DNA of 64,000 bases from UBA685 sp049889495. GTDB lineage: Bacteria > Pseudomonadota > Alphaproteobacteria > Puniceispirillales > Puniceispirillaceae. The position numbers and the translations under genes are program-made. This document shows positions 17,731-26,542 of the stretch, in pieces; position 1 is the stretch's first letter; each line of letters begins with the position of its first letter. The notes below the pieces were generated by a model. The model did no database searches. It saw nothing but the letters and a program-made list of their open reading frames with translations, and was not told the DNA's origin. The DNA lies in contig JBMHDH010000071.1 in the NCBI GenBank assembly GCA_049889495.1, positions 1 to 64,000 of the forward strand, read 5' to 3'.

Positions 17731-19887
17731 ATGTTTCGCATTCATCGCTTTTTGTCCTTAAGTTTTGCCGTGCTTCTTGCTGGTGGCCTCATCATCATCT
17801 TGCCAAACGAGGCTGAGGCGCAATCAGCGCCTGTCCAATTCGAAGCAGATCGCGTGGAAACCAATGAAGATAACGGCATTTTAACAGCGACAGGCAATGT
17901 GATCATCATCCAAGATGGCTCAGAATTGCGCGCGAATCAGGTGATTTACAACCGCAAAACACAAAGTGCCATTGCCACAGGTCAGGTCATCTTAACCGCC
18001 GCTGATGGCTCTATCCATATGAGTGAACGTTTTGAATTAAGTGATAATTTCAAAAAAATATTTGCTGAACCAATGATTTCTGAAATGTCAGATGGGTCTC
18101 GTTTTACCGCTGAGATGGCAAATGGCAATGTTGACTTGGCTGTTGAGATGGATACCAGCAGCTTCACACCTTGTGATTGTGATTATGAAAATGGCGAAGA
18201 CCCCATCTGGGATTTGCGCGCCACCAAAACAACGCATAATAAACAAACCGCCACCATCATTCATGAAAATGTGCGGATGCATGTGTTTGGTTTGCCTGTA
18301 TTTTATATGCCTGTTTTGGCGCATCCTGATTGGACTGTGGATCGGCGTACAGGCTTTTTGGCACCTTCTATTCGCTATTCAACCTCGCAAGGCTCAACCT
18401 TATCTATTCCCTATTACAAGACACTTGGCCCATCTGCTGACGTGGAACTGCGCCCCTATTTATTCCAGCATCGTGGCCAAGCGCTTCATACCATTTATCG
18501 TGAAAAGACAGATCAATCTGATTTAAAAGTGAATCTTTACACAGCAGATGTCGCAACTTTCAAGAAAACACGTGAATCAGTCGCCGCCATTGATGCCACG
18601 CACCAAACCCAAATTGGTGATGGCTGGAATGTCGAAACACGCCTTGTGCGCACCTCTCAAGATACATTTTTGCGTCGTTATAAATTCTTAAGCGATTACA
18701 ATCTGAAATCGACAGTCAAAGCAGATCGGATCAAACAAGACCGCTATTACCTTGTTGAAGCCTCCGATTTGCAAGGGGTTCGCGCTGAAGATACCCCTGA
18801 TAAAGAGCCGACTATCCTGCCGCATATTTTCTATGAACAATATCAGCCAGGTTTCCGCCCGAGCCAAGTGATCAGAACCGAATTATCAGCTCTGCAACTT
18901 GATAATGATGATGGTCATGATCTGGTCAGATGGTCTGGCGACATCGCCATCGAAGAGCAATTCAGCTTGCTTGGCGGTCAATTTGATACCGAATTTGGCG
19001 TGATGACCTCCGCCTATGACATACAAAAGAAAAAAGATGATGCCCATCATGATGGGGAAATTGGACAGGCCAACCCTTATGTGTCTCTTGATTGGCGCGC
19101 CGCAGCCGCAACCGTCAGCGAGCTTGGCACTGTGATGCTTGAGCCGCGCGCAAAGCTAACCTTTATTGGCGGTGCTGATCGCACGCAAGAAGTGCCAAAC
19201 CGCGATTCATCTGATTTCAGACTGGATGAGGCCAATCTGTTTTTAACCCAACGCCATCAAGGTAAGGATTATGTCTTGCCAGGGACCAGAGCAGATATCG
19301 GCCTATCTGCACTGGCGAATGATACCATCATTGGCGAAGTCAACGCATTTGCTGGCATTTCACGCCGTCTATCTGGTGATACAGCCAAAGGGCTAACGAC
19401 AGGCAATAATCGCAATTATTCTGATTATGTGGCAAGCATCTCTATCCAGCCATCTGAAAACCTATCCCTTAGCTGGGCGGGGCGCGCTGATTCACATGAT
19501 TTCGAATTAAATGAAGGCCGCACAACGCTTGACTGGCGGTATCAGGCCACATCGCTTACCCTAGAACATGCCCAGCTTTCCAAAGCGCATTTTTCAGCTG
19601 AAACAGCCGATAGAGAGGCGTTATCTGTTGCGGTGACCCAAGGCCTGCCAGATGGTTGGGAAGTCAAGGCCAGCCAAAATTGGGATCTGTCAAATGGCAA
19701 AACAAGACGTGATAAATCACGCTTTACATTGGCATGGACAGGTGGTTTCCAAGATTGTTTGACCTTGTCACTTGATTATCAGCGTGATTCCACAACAGAT
19801 CGCGATATCCCACGTAATGATGAAATCTTCCTTGTGCTGAATTTCAAATATCTTGGGGCCATCAGCCAAAGCGATTTCGAAGATTAA
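17731..19887 (+). CDS. lptD: LPS-assembly outer-membrane protein LptD
   Basis: LptD is the outer-membrane barrel that inserts LPS into the outer leaflet. The protein has a signal peptide (FRIHRFLSLSFAVLLAGG, cleavage near EAEA-QS), a periplasmic OstA/jellyroll domain (FEADRVETNEDNGILTATGN, GQVILTAADG), a PCDCD cysteine motif, and a long barrel opening with VFGLPVFYMPVLAHPDW. One cysteine near the C-terminus (QDCLTL) could pair with the CDC motif. Start choice: ATG 17731 has GGGATGG just upstream, although the frame is open back to 17665. About 718 residues is normal for alphaproteobacteria. The next gene converges 4 bp away. Confidence 0.94.
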   Translation: MFRIHRFLSLSFAVLLAGGLIIILPNEAEAQSAPVQFEADRVETNEDNGILTATGNVIIIQDGSELRANQVIYNRKTQSAIATGQVILTAADGSIHMSERFELSDNFKKIFAEPMISEMSDGSRFTAEMANGNVDLAVEMDTSSFTPCDCDYENGEDPIWDLRATKTTHNKQTATIIHENVRMHVFGLPVFYMPVLAHPDWTVDRRTGFLAPSIRYSTSQGSTLSIPYYKTLGPSADVELRPYLFQHRGQALHTIYREKTDQSDLKVNLYTADVATFKKTRESVAAIDATHQTQIGDGWNVETRLVRTSQDTFLRRYKFLSDYNLKSTVKADRIKQDRYYLVEASDLQGVRAEDTPDKEPTILPHIFYEQYQPGFRPSQVIRTELSALQLDNDDGHDLVRWSGDIAIEEQFSLLGGQFDTEFGVMTSAYDIQKKKDDAHHDGEIGQANPYVSLDWRAAAATVSELGTVMLEPRAKLTFIGGADRTQEVPNRDSSDFRLDEANLFLTQRHQGKDYVLPGTRADIGLSALANDTIIGEVNAFAGISRRLSGDTAKGLTTGNNRNYSDYVASISIQPSENLSLSWAGRADSHDFELNEGRTTLDWRYQATSLTLEHAQLSKAHFSAETADREALSVAVTQGLPDGWEVKASQNWDLSNGKTRRDKSRFTLAWTGGFQDCLTLSLDYQRDSTTDRDIPRNDEIFLVLNFKYLGAISQSDFED

Positions 19888-19890
19888 GCC

Positions 19891-20508
19891 TTAGATGGTT
19901 GCCACCATCGCAATGGCAACCGCGATAATGGCCGCACCTGTTGCTTTATTGACGCGCCGCGCCCCCTCTTCTGATTTGATCAGGCGGAACAGGCGGTCTG
20001 CGCCTATGGTATAAAGCAAACAGCCCGCAAATAAGGATAAAGAGATGGTGATCACAACAATAACGCTATCGCTTAACGTTAATGTTGTTAAATCCATAAA
20101 TTGCGGCAAAAATGACAAATAAAATACCATAACCTTGGGATTGGTTGAGCTGATCGCAATGCCTGCGGCAAAGGTTTCTAGGATATTTCCCTCACTTTTT
20201 TGCTGATCTTTGCTAACGCCCAATGGCGGTGCGCCCCATTGTTTATATCCCACATAGGCAAGGAATAAGGCACCAAACACCCTGACATAATTCATGTAAG
20301 GCGCCACAATATCAGCCAAAGAATAAAAGGATGCCAAAATCGCAATCAGATAAATCAGATCGCCCATAATTAGACCGACGCCAAGCAATAAGCCAGCGGC
20401 AATCCCCCTAGAGAGGGTGCGTGACAAAAGCGCAATAATCCCAGGCCCTGGCGAGACAACAAAGACAAAAGTGGCAATCGCCAATGCCAGAATTTCAGCA
20501 AAACTCAT
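19891..20508 (-). CDS. LysE/RhtB-family exporter
   Basis: This is a six-helix inner-membrane exporter of amino acids or related compounds. The 205-residue protein begins with the family signature FAEILALAIATFVFVVSPGPGIIALLSR and has ISSTNPKVMVFYLSFLPQF in the central region, both typical of LysE/RhtB. The substrate is not determinable. The gene is immediately convergent with lptD and downstream of a flavodoxin-like gene. Confidence 0.9.
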   Translation of the reverse strand: MSFAEILALAIATFVFVVSPGPGIIALLSRTLSRGIAAGLLLGVGLIMGDLIYLIAILASFYSLADIVAPYMNYVRVFGALFLAYVGYKQWGAPPLGVSKDQQKSEGNILETFAAGIAISSTNPKVMVFYLSFLPQFMDLTTLTLSDSVIVVITISLSLFAGCLLYTIGADRLFRLIKSEEGARRVNKATGAAIIAVAIAMVATI

Positions 20509-20582
20509 AAAATACGCCTTATCAAATGCAATAGATATGCGATGTGATTAAACAAGTCTTGTCTATTTGGCCAGTTGAATTT

Positions 20583-21365
20583 TTACCGATATTCAGGGTT
20601 TGGAAAATCAAAGCGGCATCCCGCATCCCATTCAGAACGCTGGTTGCCATGCGCAGGAATGCCCTTTTGCTTGTACAGCATATCTGCCATATGCATTAAA
20701 TTCCAAGTCATGAAGGTGGTGTTTCGGTTGGTAAAATCATTGGTCAATCCGCCAGATCCTTCATCAAGATAGGATGGGCCAGGCCCTGCTTCACCAATCC
20801 AGCCAGCATCGGCCTGCGGCGGAATGCTATAGCCAATATGTTGTATGGCATAGAGCAATGACATGGCGCAATGTTTCACCCCATCTTCATTACCTGTGAC
20901 AAGACAGCCCCCCACCTTGCCATAATAAGCATATTGCCCTTGGTCATTTAAATCACCAGATGACGCATATAATCTCTCTACGACACTGCTTGCCACAGAT
21001 GATTTTTCACCAAGCCAAATTGGCGTCCCAATCACCAAAATATGCGCATTGCGAACCAGCTTATAAATCTCTGGCCAATCATCTTGATCAAAGCCATGTG
21101 CTGTCATATCTGGCCACACCCCAGGGGCCAACACATGATCAACGGGTCGCAAAATATCAACATGCACGCCTTTTCGACGCATGATTTCTGCCGATATATC
21201 AATCAGTCCAGATGTATGGGAAAGCTCAGGAGAGCGTTTTAAGGTGCAATTTAAAAATAACGCTTTTAAATGCGAAAAATCATAATCCCCTGTTTGGCAG
21301 ATCTCTTCTTGTTTTGCGTTTAACATCTTCGCCTCTATGGTGGTTTCATGATCTGAATGATCCAT
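20583..21365 (-). CDS. Flavodoxin-family NAD(P)H-dependent reductase
   Basis: The protein belongs to the NADPH-dependent FMN reductase/flavodoxin superfamily: LKALFLNCTLKRSPELSHTSGLID is the phosphate loop, followed by AHILVIGTPIWLGEKSSV and a C-terminal part containing a VTGNEDGVKH segment. About 260 residues, soluble. I chose ATG 21365 (MDHSDHET); an upstream TTG is also possible, and conserved sequence begins near residue 30. The role may be quinone or azo-type reduction. A perfect 20-bp palindrome lies about 40 bp upstream and could regulate it. Confidence 0.82.
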   Translation of the reverse strand: MDHSDHETTIEAKMLNAKQEEICQTGDYDFSHLKALFLNCTLKRSPELSHTSGLIDISAEIMRRKGVHVDILRPVDHVLAPGVWPDMTAHGFDQDDWPEIYKLVRNAHILVIGTPIWLGEKSSVASSVVERLYASSGDLNDQGQYAYYGKVGGCLVTGNEDGVKHCAMSLLYAIQHIGYSIPPQADAGWIGEAGPGPSYLDEGSGGLTNDFTNRNTTFMTWNLMHMADMLYKQKGIPAHGNQRSEWDAGCRFDFPNPEYR

Positions 21366-21406
21366 GATGCCCAAGGTTAAGATTTTAACGCAATTGCAAT
21401 TTTTTT

Positions 21407-21426
21407 AATGAGATGGTCATCTCATT
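21407..21426. promoter_or_regulatory. 20-bp perfect palindrome, possible operator
   Basis: AATGAGATG (21407-21415) and CATCTCATT (21418-21426) are perfect reverse complements around a central GT. The T-run at 21400-21406 is on the wrong side for a minus-strand terminator. Position just upstream of the flavodoxin-family gene suggests a repressor site. Confidence 0.45.
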
Positions 21427-21444
21427 TCGCAGCCATTTTAACGC

Positions 21445-21723
21445 CTATTCTGATGCGTCATCAGAAATATCATAGATGATGAACCCACTGCCATCTTCGG
21501 TTTTTTCATACCGATACGCAGATGATTTAAAATCATCTTGAAAACTCGCTTCAAAACCATTTATCACAGCGCTAATTTCGCTTTCCAGAAACGCCCAAGC
21601 ATCCCGCCCATATTCCTCTAGGCTAAGGTCTTCACTGACATCATCTTGAAATTCAACAACACCACCGCTTGGGTAATCATCTTGCGGCGCATCATATGAT
21701 ATGGCGCGAATAAAAATATTCAT
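21445..21723 (-). CDS. Small acidic hypothetical protein, 92 aa
   Basis: I do not recognise this family. It is a 92-residue, strongly acidic protein rich in Asp and Glu, starting MNIFIRAISYDAPQDDY. An exact AAAGGAGG ribosome binding site seven bases before the ATG makes translation very likely. It lies 27 bp downstream of glmS and probably shares its transcript. No signal peptide or membrane segment is visible. Its place after glmS suggests a link to amino-sugar metabolism, but that is speculation. Confidence 0.75.
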   Translation of the reverse strand: MNIFIRAISYDAPQDDYPSGGVVEFQDDVSEDLSLEEYGRDAWAFLESEISAVINGFEASFQDDFKSSAYRYEKTEDGSGFIIYDISDDASE

Positions 21724-21750
21724 GACCTGCCTCCTTTACTCACCCGAAAC

Positions 21751-23571
21751 CTACTCAACCGTCACACTTTTGGCGAGGTTGCGCGGTTGGTCCACATCTG
21801 TGCCTTTTTCAGACGCGGTCAAATAGGCCAAAATTTGTGTTGGAATTGTCAAAATAAAGGGAAGTAAATAATCATCACAATCTGGCAAGGCGCAAGCATG
21901 GCTTGCAAAATCCACATCATCAATGACCGCTTGGCTTGATAATAAGATGATATCCGCGCCTCTGGCCTGTGCTTCTTTCAAATTAGAAATCACCTTTTGC
22001 GACAGGCTATCTGCGCCAAGCAGGCTGACCACAGGCAAGCCATCTTCGATCAAGGCGATGGGCCCATGCTTCATTTCGCCTGCTGCAAAACCTTCCGCAT
22101 GAATATAGGATAATTCTTTCAGCTTCAATGCGCCTTCTAGGGCCACAGGGAACAAGCTGTCACGTCCCAAGAACAGACAAGATGTGGCTTTTGACAAACG
22201 ATGCGCGATGGGCCGCAAATCTTCAAATAACCCCAAAGATTTACCAATCATAGATGGCAAGCTTTGCATCTTCTCATGCATCTCTTTGGCGGTGGCCTGA
22301 TCCAGCGTGCCTTTGGCTCTGCCAAGAGAGATGGCCAGCGCAAGCAAGGCGGTTAATTGTGCAGTAAAGGCTTTGGTTGACGCCACCCCAATTTCAGGCC
22401 CTGCTCTGGTTGGCAATATATGATCTGCCTCTCTGGCAATGGTGGAATGATCCACATTGACAAGGCCAATGGTTTGCAGGCCATTTTCTGCGGCATGGCG
22501 CATCGCCATCAGCGTATCAAGGCTTTCCCCTGATTGCGAAATGGCAACCGCATGGCTGATATGGCTGGTCACGGGCGAGCGATACCGATATTCAGATGCA
22601 ACCTCAACGATCACAGGCACACCAGCTAATTTTTCAATCCAATAACGCCCAACTTGGCCTGCATAATTGGATGTGCCAGCTGCCAAAAACACCAATCCTT
22701 TAACCTCTTGCAACGCCTCATCTATAAAGCCAGCTGTCAAAAGCCCTGTTTCATCTGTCATTGCCGATAAGGTATGCGCAACCGCATCTGGCTGTTCATG
22801 GATTTCTTTTTCCATAAAGTGGCGATACCCGCCTTTGCTGACCAAGCCTGGGCTTGCGGCCACAATCACTTCTTCGCGATTGGCAAGCTGATTATCTCCA
22901 TCATAAATGTCTGCGCCATCTTGGCGAATAATGCCATAATCATGATCTTTTAGGTAAATCACACGGCGCGTTTTATTTGACATTGCCATGGCATCACTTG
23001 CCACAAAACACGCATCATCTGCAAAGCCAATGGCCAAAGGTGACGCATTTCGGGCAACCAAGATACATTTCGCAAAATCCTTTACCAAAATCGCCAGAGC
23101 ATACGCCCCTTCTAGGGCCGCCAAAAGAGATTGCATCACAGCTTGCGGCGTTGTTTCGCTTTTTAAGATTTCAACGCAAAGATGGCTGATCACCTCACTA
23201 TCCGTATCAGACGCGAAAATATGCCCTTTTGCAGTTAACTCTTCACGAAGCGCACGGTAATTTTCAATGATGCCGTTATGGACCACAACAACACGATCAG
23301 ATGCCAAATGCGGGTGTGCATTGGAATGGGTAACGCCGCCATGCGTGGCCCATCTTGTATGACCAATCCCCACATGCCCTTCGCAATCCTTATCAGCAAG
23401 GCTGTCGATCAAATTATGCAATTTGCCAACCGCCTTATCCACCGTGATCACATCGTCATGAAGCAAAGCAATGCCAGAGCTGTCATAGCCCCGATATTCC
23501 AGCCTTTTCAGACCATCAATCAGCAATTCTGCGCTATTTCCAGCCCCAATATGTCCTACGATCCCGCACAT
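21751..23571 (-). CDS. glmS: Glucosamine-6-phosphate synthase (isomerising)
   Basis: GlmS makes glucosamine-6-phosphate from fructose-6-phosphate and glutamine, the entry to UDP-GlcNAc. The start MCGIVGHIGAG exposes the catalytic Cys2 glutaminase nucleophile; GHTRWATHGG follows. Two SIS domains hold AISQSGESLDTLMAMR and ASTKAFTAQLTALLALA, and the protein ends DQPRNLAKSVTVE. The 606-residue length is standard. AAGGA precedes the ATG and a TTGACA promoter lies just upstream. It is divergent from glmU, which completes UDP-GlcNAc synthesis. I see no glmS ribozyme. Confidence 0.97.
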   Translation of the reverse strand: MCGIVGHIGAGNSAELLIDGLKRLEYRGYDSSGIALLHDDVITVDKAVGKLHNLIDSLADKDCEGHVGIGHTRWATHGGVTHSNAHPHLASDRVVVVHNGIIENYRALREELTAKGHIFASDTDSEVISHLCVEILKSETTPQAVMQSLLAALEGAYALAILVKDFAKCILVARNASPLAIGFADDACFVASDAMAMSNKTRRVIYLKDHDYGIIRQDGADIYDGDNQLANREEVIVAASPGLVSKGGYRHFMEKEIHEQPDAVAHTLSAMTDETGLLTAGFIDEALQEVKGLVFLAAGTSNYAGQVGRYWIEKLAGVPVIVEVASEYRYRSPVTSHISHAVAISQSGESLDTLMAMRHAAENGLQTIGLVNVDHSTIAREADHILPTRAGPEIGVASTKAFTAQLTALLALAISLGRAKGTLDQATAKEMHEKMQSLPSMIGKSLGLFEDLRPIAHRLSKATSCLFLGRDSLFPVALEGALKLKELSYIHAEGFAAGEMKHGPIALIEDGLPVVSLLGADSLSQKVISNLKEAQARGADIILLSSQAVIDDVDFASHACALPDCDDYLLPFILTIPTQILAYLTASEKGTDVDQPRNLAKSVTVE

Positions 23572-23598
23572 AGCTGTATTCCTTGCTTCAATTCTTCA

Positions 23599-23627
23599 CC
23601 GATAAATGACGGCGCCTAGCCTGTCAA
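23599..23627 (-). promoter_or_regulatory. Candidate sigma-70 promoter of glmS
   Basis: On the minus strand a perfect TTGACA (23622-23627) is followed after 17 bases by TATCGG (23599-23604), about 30 bp before the glmS start codon and after the divergent glmU start. Confidence 0.55.
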
Positions 23628-23735
23628 AACATCATCACTCATAGTCTTATTTGTGATACCCAATTCATCATCAAATGACCAGCCTTATGCGAAAATCTTT
23701 TGAAAAAGCAGCTGGCAATGCTTATAAGAAAAGAC

Positions 23736-25079
23736 ATGGAAAAGCCTCATAAATTTAATGGTTACATCTTGGCTGCGGGACATGGCACCAGAATGCGTTC
23801 ATCACTTGCCAAACCACTTCATCAGGTGGGTGGTATCGCGATGCTTGGATGGGTGATTGAAACGGCGCAAAAAGCAGGGGCAGACCAGCTATGCGTTGTG
23901 ACCTCTACAAAAAATGATCAAGTCGCAGATTATGTGAAAAAAACCTATCCTGCTTTGATCACAGCGCGCCAAGAACAAGCCCTCGGCACGGGGCATGCGA
24001 CGCGAACGGCCCATCAAGCCATTCCCCAAAATGATAAACCCATCTTGGTGTTATTTGGTGATACTCCGCTTGTAACAGCAGAGACCTGCCAACGCATGAT
24101 TGCCCGCATTGTCCAAGGTGAAGATGTGGTCGTGCTTGGGTTTGAACCTGATAACCCCACTGGCTATGGCCGTTTGAAATGTGATGAAGATGGCATGATC
24201 ACAGCCATCATTGAAGACGCAGATGCCAGCGAAGATGACAAAGCCATCGCGCTTGTCAATGCGGGTGTCATGGCCCTATCTGCCAAGGCGGCCTCACATT
24301 ATTTATCTGCTATTTCGAACGATAACGCCCAAAAAGAATATTATTTAACGGATATTGTGGCGATTGCACGCGCGGATCATAACAAGGTCGGCTATGTTAC
24401 AGCTTCAGAAGATGAAGTGCGCGGGGTCAATAGCCGCAATGATCTAGCAGAGGTTGAGGCACTCTTGCAAAACCGCCTTCGCCGCAACGTCATGGCATCT
24501 GGCGTCACACTGCAAGCCCCAGAAACTGTGTTCTTAAGCGGTGATGCGATTATCGAAGAAGATGTCACCATTGAACCTCATGTGGTGATTGGCAAAGGCT
24601 GTGTGATCAAAACAGGCGCCATCCTCAAGGCCTTTTCGCATATTGAGGGTGCCATCCTTGGCAAACACACCGTAATCGGCCCTTATGCGCGCTTACGCCC
24701 TGGCACAGAGCTTGGCGATCATGTCAAAATTGGTAATTTTGTTGAAATCAAAAAGAGCCAATTCGAAGATGGTGCCAAAGCTAATCATCTCTCTTATATC
24801 GGGGATGCCTTTGTTGGTGAAAAATCCAATATTGGGGCTGGCACAATCACCTGCAATTATGATGGCTATGACAAATTCAAAACCACCATTGGCAAAGGCG
24901 CCTTTATCGGCTCAAACACGGCCCTTGTTGCCCCTGTAACCATTGGCGAAGGGGCCATAATTGGCGCAGGGTCAACCATCACAAAATCCGTGACTGATAA
25001 TGATTTATCCTTAACACGCGCCCCTCAAAAAACACTGCCAAAAGGCGGCACATCGTTTCGCGCAAGAAAAGGCAAATAA
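23736..25079 (+). CDS. glmU: Bifunctional UDP-GlcNAc pyrophosphorylase / GlcN-1-P acetyltransferase
   Basis: GlmU acetylates glucosamine-1-phosphate and couples it to UTP. The N-terminal domain has ILAAGHGTRMRSSLAKPLHQVGG and QEQALGTGHATRTA. The C-terminal left-handed beta-helix shows hexapeptide repeats (PYARLRPGTELGDHVKIGNFVEIKKS, NIGAGTITCNYDGYDKFKTTIG) with the acetyl-CoA and GlcN sites. I chose ATG 23736 (MEKPHKFNGYILAAG); the frame is open to a TTG at 23700 with another ATG at 23718, and no upstream site has a strong ribosome binding site. hldE follows two bases after the stop codon. Confidence 0.94.
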   Translation: MEKPHKFNGYILAAGHGTRMRSSLAKPLHQVGGIAMLGWVIETAQKAGADQLCVVTSTKNDQVADYVKKTYPALITARQEQALGTGHATRTAHQAIPQNDKPILVLFGDTPLVTAETCQRMIARIVQGEDVVVLGFEPDNPTGYGRLKCDEDGMITAIIEDADASEDDKAIALVNAGVMALSAKAASHYLSAISNDNAQKEYYLTDIVAIARADHNKVGYVTASEDEVRGVNSRNDLAEVEALLQNRLRRNVMASGVTLQAPETVFLSGDAIIEEDVTIEPHVVIGKGCVIKTGAILKAFSHIEGAILGKHTVIGPYARLRPGTELGDHVKIGNFVEIKKSQFEDGAKANHLSYIGDAFVGEKSNIGAGTITCNYDGYDKFKTTIGKGAFIGSNTALVAPVTIGEGAIIGAGSTITKSVTDNDLSLTRAPQKTLPKGGTSFRARKGK

Positions 25080-25081
25080 TC

Positions 25082-26524
25082 ATGGCAATGATGGCACAAA
25101 ACGCAGCGTCTCTTTTAAATGATATTTGCGGCAAGCGTATCATGGTCATTGGTGATGTGATGCTAGACCGCTTTGTAGATGGAGCTGTCAAACGCATTTC
25201 TCCAGAAGCCCCTGTGCCTGTCTTAAGCGATATGAAGACCACTTCCATGCCAGGTGGTGCGGCCAATGTGGCACGCAACCTCAGCCAATTAGGGGTAGCC
25301 TGTCATTTATTTGGTGTCGTCGGCAAAGATGCCTCAGCTGATGAGCTGGCCGCGCAATTACAAGATATTCCAGATTTGTCACTCAGCTTGCTTGAAAGCT
25401 CCGATCGGCCAACCACAACCAAAACACGCTTTCGCTCTGGCGCGCAACAAATTTTGCGAATTGATGATGAAATCACAACACCCCTATCAGACGAAGACAG
25501 CCAAAAATTGATCACAATGGTTGGGGAAGCTTTGCCAAATTGTGATCTGGTTATTTTATCAGATTATGCCAAAGGGTGCTTGTCACATGATGTGATTGCA
25601 GAGGTGATAAAGACCGCCAAACTGCATGATATCCCAACCATCATTGATCCGAAATCAGATGATTTCTCCAAATATCAAGGCGGGTTTCTTGTCACGCCAA
25701 ATCTGTCAGAGCTTGTGGGCGCGGCAGGCCTAGAAGCGTTAGATGATACAACCATTCAACAAGCGGCTAAGAGCTTGGCAAATCATCATGATATTTCCTA
25801 TATTTTGACGACCCTATCGGCCAGAGGCATGCGTCTTGATGGGACCGAAACCAGCTTGGCCATCCCGTCGATTGCCAAAGATGTGTTTGATGTCTCAGGC
25901 GCAGGTGACACCGTTGTTGCCTCTCTTGCTGCCGCCTATAGCGCGGGCGCATCACTGGAAGAGGCGATGATATTTGCCAATCAAGCCGCTAGCATTGTGG
26001 TATCCAAACCAGGAACAGCGGCCTATTGCGCGGGCGAGATGCTGGCAAGTTGTATGAATGAGGCAGAGCTTGATATCAGCACCACCTCTTGCCTTGCGCT
26101 TGTCAAAAGCTGGCGTGATGCTGGCTTGCGCATTGGCTTTACCAATGGGTGTTTTGATTTGCTTCACCCAGGCCATTTGCATGTCTTGCGCCAAGCGAAA
26201 GCGCATTGTGACAAGCTGATTATCGGGCTTAATTCGGATGCCTCTGTTGCGGCGTTAAAAGGGCCGTCACGCCCCCTACAATCCCAGCAAGTCAGGGCAC
26301 AAAACCTCAATCAATTCGATTTTTGCGATGCGGTTGTCGTCTTTGATGATGACACACCTGCCGCGCTGATTGACGCGATTATCCCTGATATTTTGATGAA
26401 GGGCGGCGATTACATTGCCGAGGAGATTGTCGGTTTTGATACAGTTACGAAAAATGGCGGTGATGTCCTGACCATCCCCTTATTGAAGGGTCATTCCACA
26501 ACCGCCATTTTGAAACGTTCTTAA
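25082..26524 (+). CDS. hldE: Bifunctional ADP-heptose synthesis enzyme
   Basis: HldE phosphorylates D-glycero-beta-D-manno-heptose-7-P and later adenylylates the 1-phosphate, feeding LPS core synthesis. The 480-residue protein has an N-terminal ribokinase-type domain (VIGDVMLDRFVDGAVKRISPEAPVPVL; VSGAGDTV with catalytic Asp276). Its C-terminal nucleotidyltransferase domain begins near residue 350 (IGFTNGCFDLLHPGHLHVL, HPGH at 362-365). It is two bases after glmU and so is translated with it. The pairing puts UDP-GlcNAc and ADP-heptose supply under one promoter. Confidence 0.95.
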   Translation: MAMMAQNAASLLNDICGKRIMVIGDVMLDRFVDGAVKRISPEAPVPVLSDMKTTSMPGGAANVARNLSQLGVACHLFGVVGKDASADELAAQLQDIPDLSLSLLESSDRPTTTKTRFRSGAQQILRIDDEITTPLSDEDSQKLITMVGEALPNCDLVILSDYAKGCLSHDVIAEVIKTAKLHDIPTIIDPKSDDFSKYQGGFLVTPNLSELVGAAGLEALDDTTIQQAAKSLANHHDISYILTTLSARGMRLDGTETSLAIPSIAKDVFDVSGAGDTVVASLAAAYSAGASLEEAMIFANQAASIVVSKPGTAAYCAGEMLASCMNEAELDISTTSCLALVKSWRDAGLRIGFTNGCFDLLHPGHLHVLRQAKAHCDKLIIGLNSDASVAALKGPSRPLQSQQVRAQNLNQFDFCDAVVVFDDDTPAALIDAIIPDILMKGGDYIAEEIVGFDTVTKNGGDVLTIPLLKGHSTTAILKRS

Positions 26525-26542
26525 AAACGCCTTTTGATGAGC

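Noticed and set aside
23572..23735. A glmS-type ribozyme or riboswitch near glmS
   Set aside because: The leader from the TTGACA promoter to the glmS start is far too short, and no ribozyme core was recognised.
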